The position numbers were made by a program, and so were the translations under genes. Of a stretch of 64,000 nucleotides of DNA, positions 63,968 through 64,000 are shown piece after piece. Under the pieces are notes generated by a model. It worked only from the letters and a program-made list of their open reading frames with translations. It was not told where the DNA came from and did not search any database. Positions within the stretch are counted from its first letter, which is position 1. Each line of letters starts with the position of its first letter. The DNA is from an uncultured Tateyamaria sp. (lineage in GTDB: Bacteria > Pseudomonadota > Alphaproteobacteria > Rhodobacterales > Rhodobacteraceae): positions 310,001 through 374,000 of the forward strand of contig NZ_CANNDS010000003.1 of the NCBI RefSeq assembly GCF_947503415.1. The letters are read 5' to 3'.

Positions 63968-64000
63968 TCCGAGACGCGACTGCAGAGGATGCGGGCTGGA
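63964..64000 (+). CDS. GNAT-family acetyltransferase, N-terminal fragment
   Basis: Only the first 12 codons are in the window: MIRDATAEDAGW, the typical beginning of a GNAT acetyltransferase. The ATG overlaps the stop of the VOC gene (ATGA). The rest lies past the end of the window. Confidence 0.55.
   Translation, partial: MIRDATAEDAGW

Overview
The window looks like a chromosomal segment of a marine roseobacter-type alphaproteobacterium (Rhodobacteraceae). The pointers are high GC, many ATGA-type gene overlaps, the pccR/pccB...pccA...mcm propionate locus, a betI-betC-betB-betA set, a small DUF1127 protein, and a GGGGGCTCTGCCCCC-type dispersed intergenic repeat. I see no CRISPR array, insertion sequence, prophage or tRNA gene. 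One RNA gene (RNase P RNA) is present.

Layout. 0.3-2.3 kb: an unknown protein overlapping an MFS transporter. 2.5-7.6 kb (minus strand): an AT-rich sulfotransferase with no ordinary start codon, then a compact cassette read from high to low coordinates as a 29-residue membrane peptide, an XpaC-like protein, a TelA-like protein, a DUF2927 lipoprotein and an SPFH/GYF protein. 7.8-15.9 kb: housekeeping genes (rRNA pseudouridine synthase, tadA, a SDR-like protein, a UlaG-type hydrolase, a ceramidase-like protein, gatC-gatA, a lipoprotein, a cell-wall amidase) and rnpB. 16-22.8 kb: a YHS protein and a membrane protein beside an AraC regulator, rpmG, a GNAT protein, a cupin, a Bax-inhibitor-1 protein, DUF1127, LysR and XRE regulators.

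22.9-38.8 kb: an overlapping chain of an inositol-monophosphatase-type phosphatase, an 8-oxoguanine-deaminase-type amidohydrolase and a CAP protein, convergent with guanine deaminase (purine salvage or degradation). Next come mgtE, 5-formyl-THF cyclo-ligase, a YmdB-type phosphodiesterase, transporters (DMT, two SLC13/TrkA-C permeases, BASS), a flavin dehydrogenase and a YebC-family protein. 38.9-46.8 kb: a methyltransferase, a small protein, a DMT exporter, then the glycine-betaine synthesis operon with a palindromic candidate BetI operator and an unusually structured betB-betA spacer.

47.5-63.1 kb is the propionyl-CoA assimilation locus. PccR (minus) and a Bcr/CflA exporter (minus) face pccB; TTTGCAAA-type motifs lie upstream of pccR and between the exporter and pccB. 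pccB is translationally coupled to three small genes, followed by small lipoproteins, a DcaP-like porin, pccA, a membrane protein, a DUF4174 protein, a sulfotransferase-fold protein and methylmalonyl-CoA mutase. Together these carboxylate propionyl-CoA to methylmalonyl-CoA and isomerise it to succinyl-CoA; no epimerase is recognised here. The window ends with a VOC protein and the first codons of a GNAT gene.

The best candidates for something undescribed are the XpaC/TelA/DUF2927/SPFH-GYF cassette with its peptide, the tandem glycine-rich lipoproteins and possible small RNA in the propionate locus, the triple hairpin plus leader ORF before betA, and unannotated peptides at 7.6 and 59.3 kb. 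All functional statements are from reading the sequence; no search was run.
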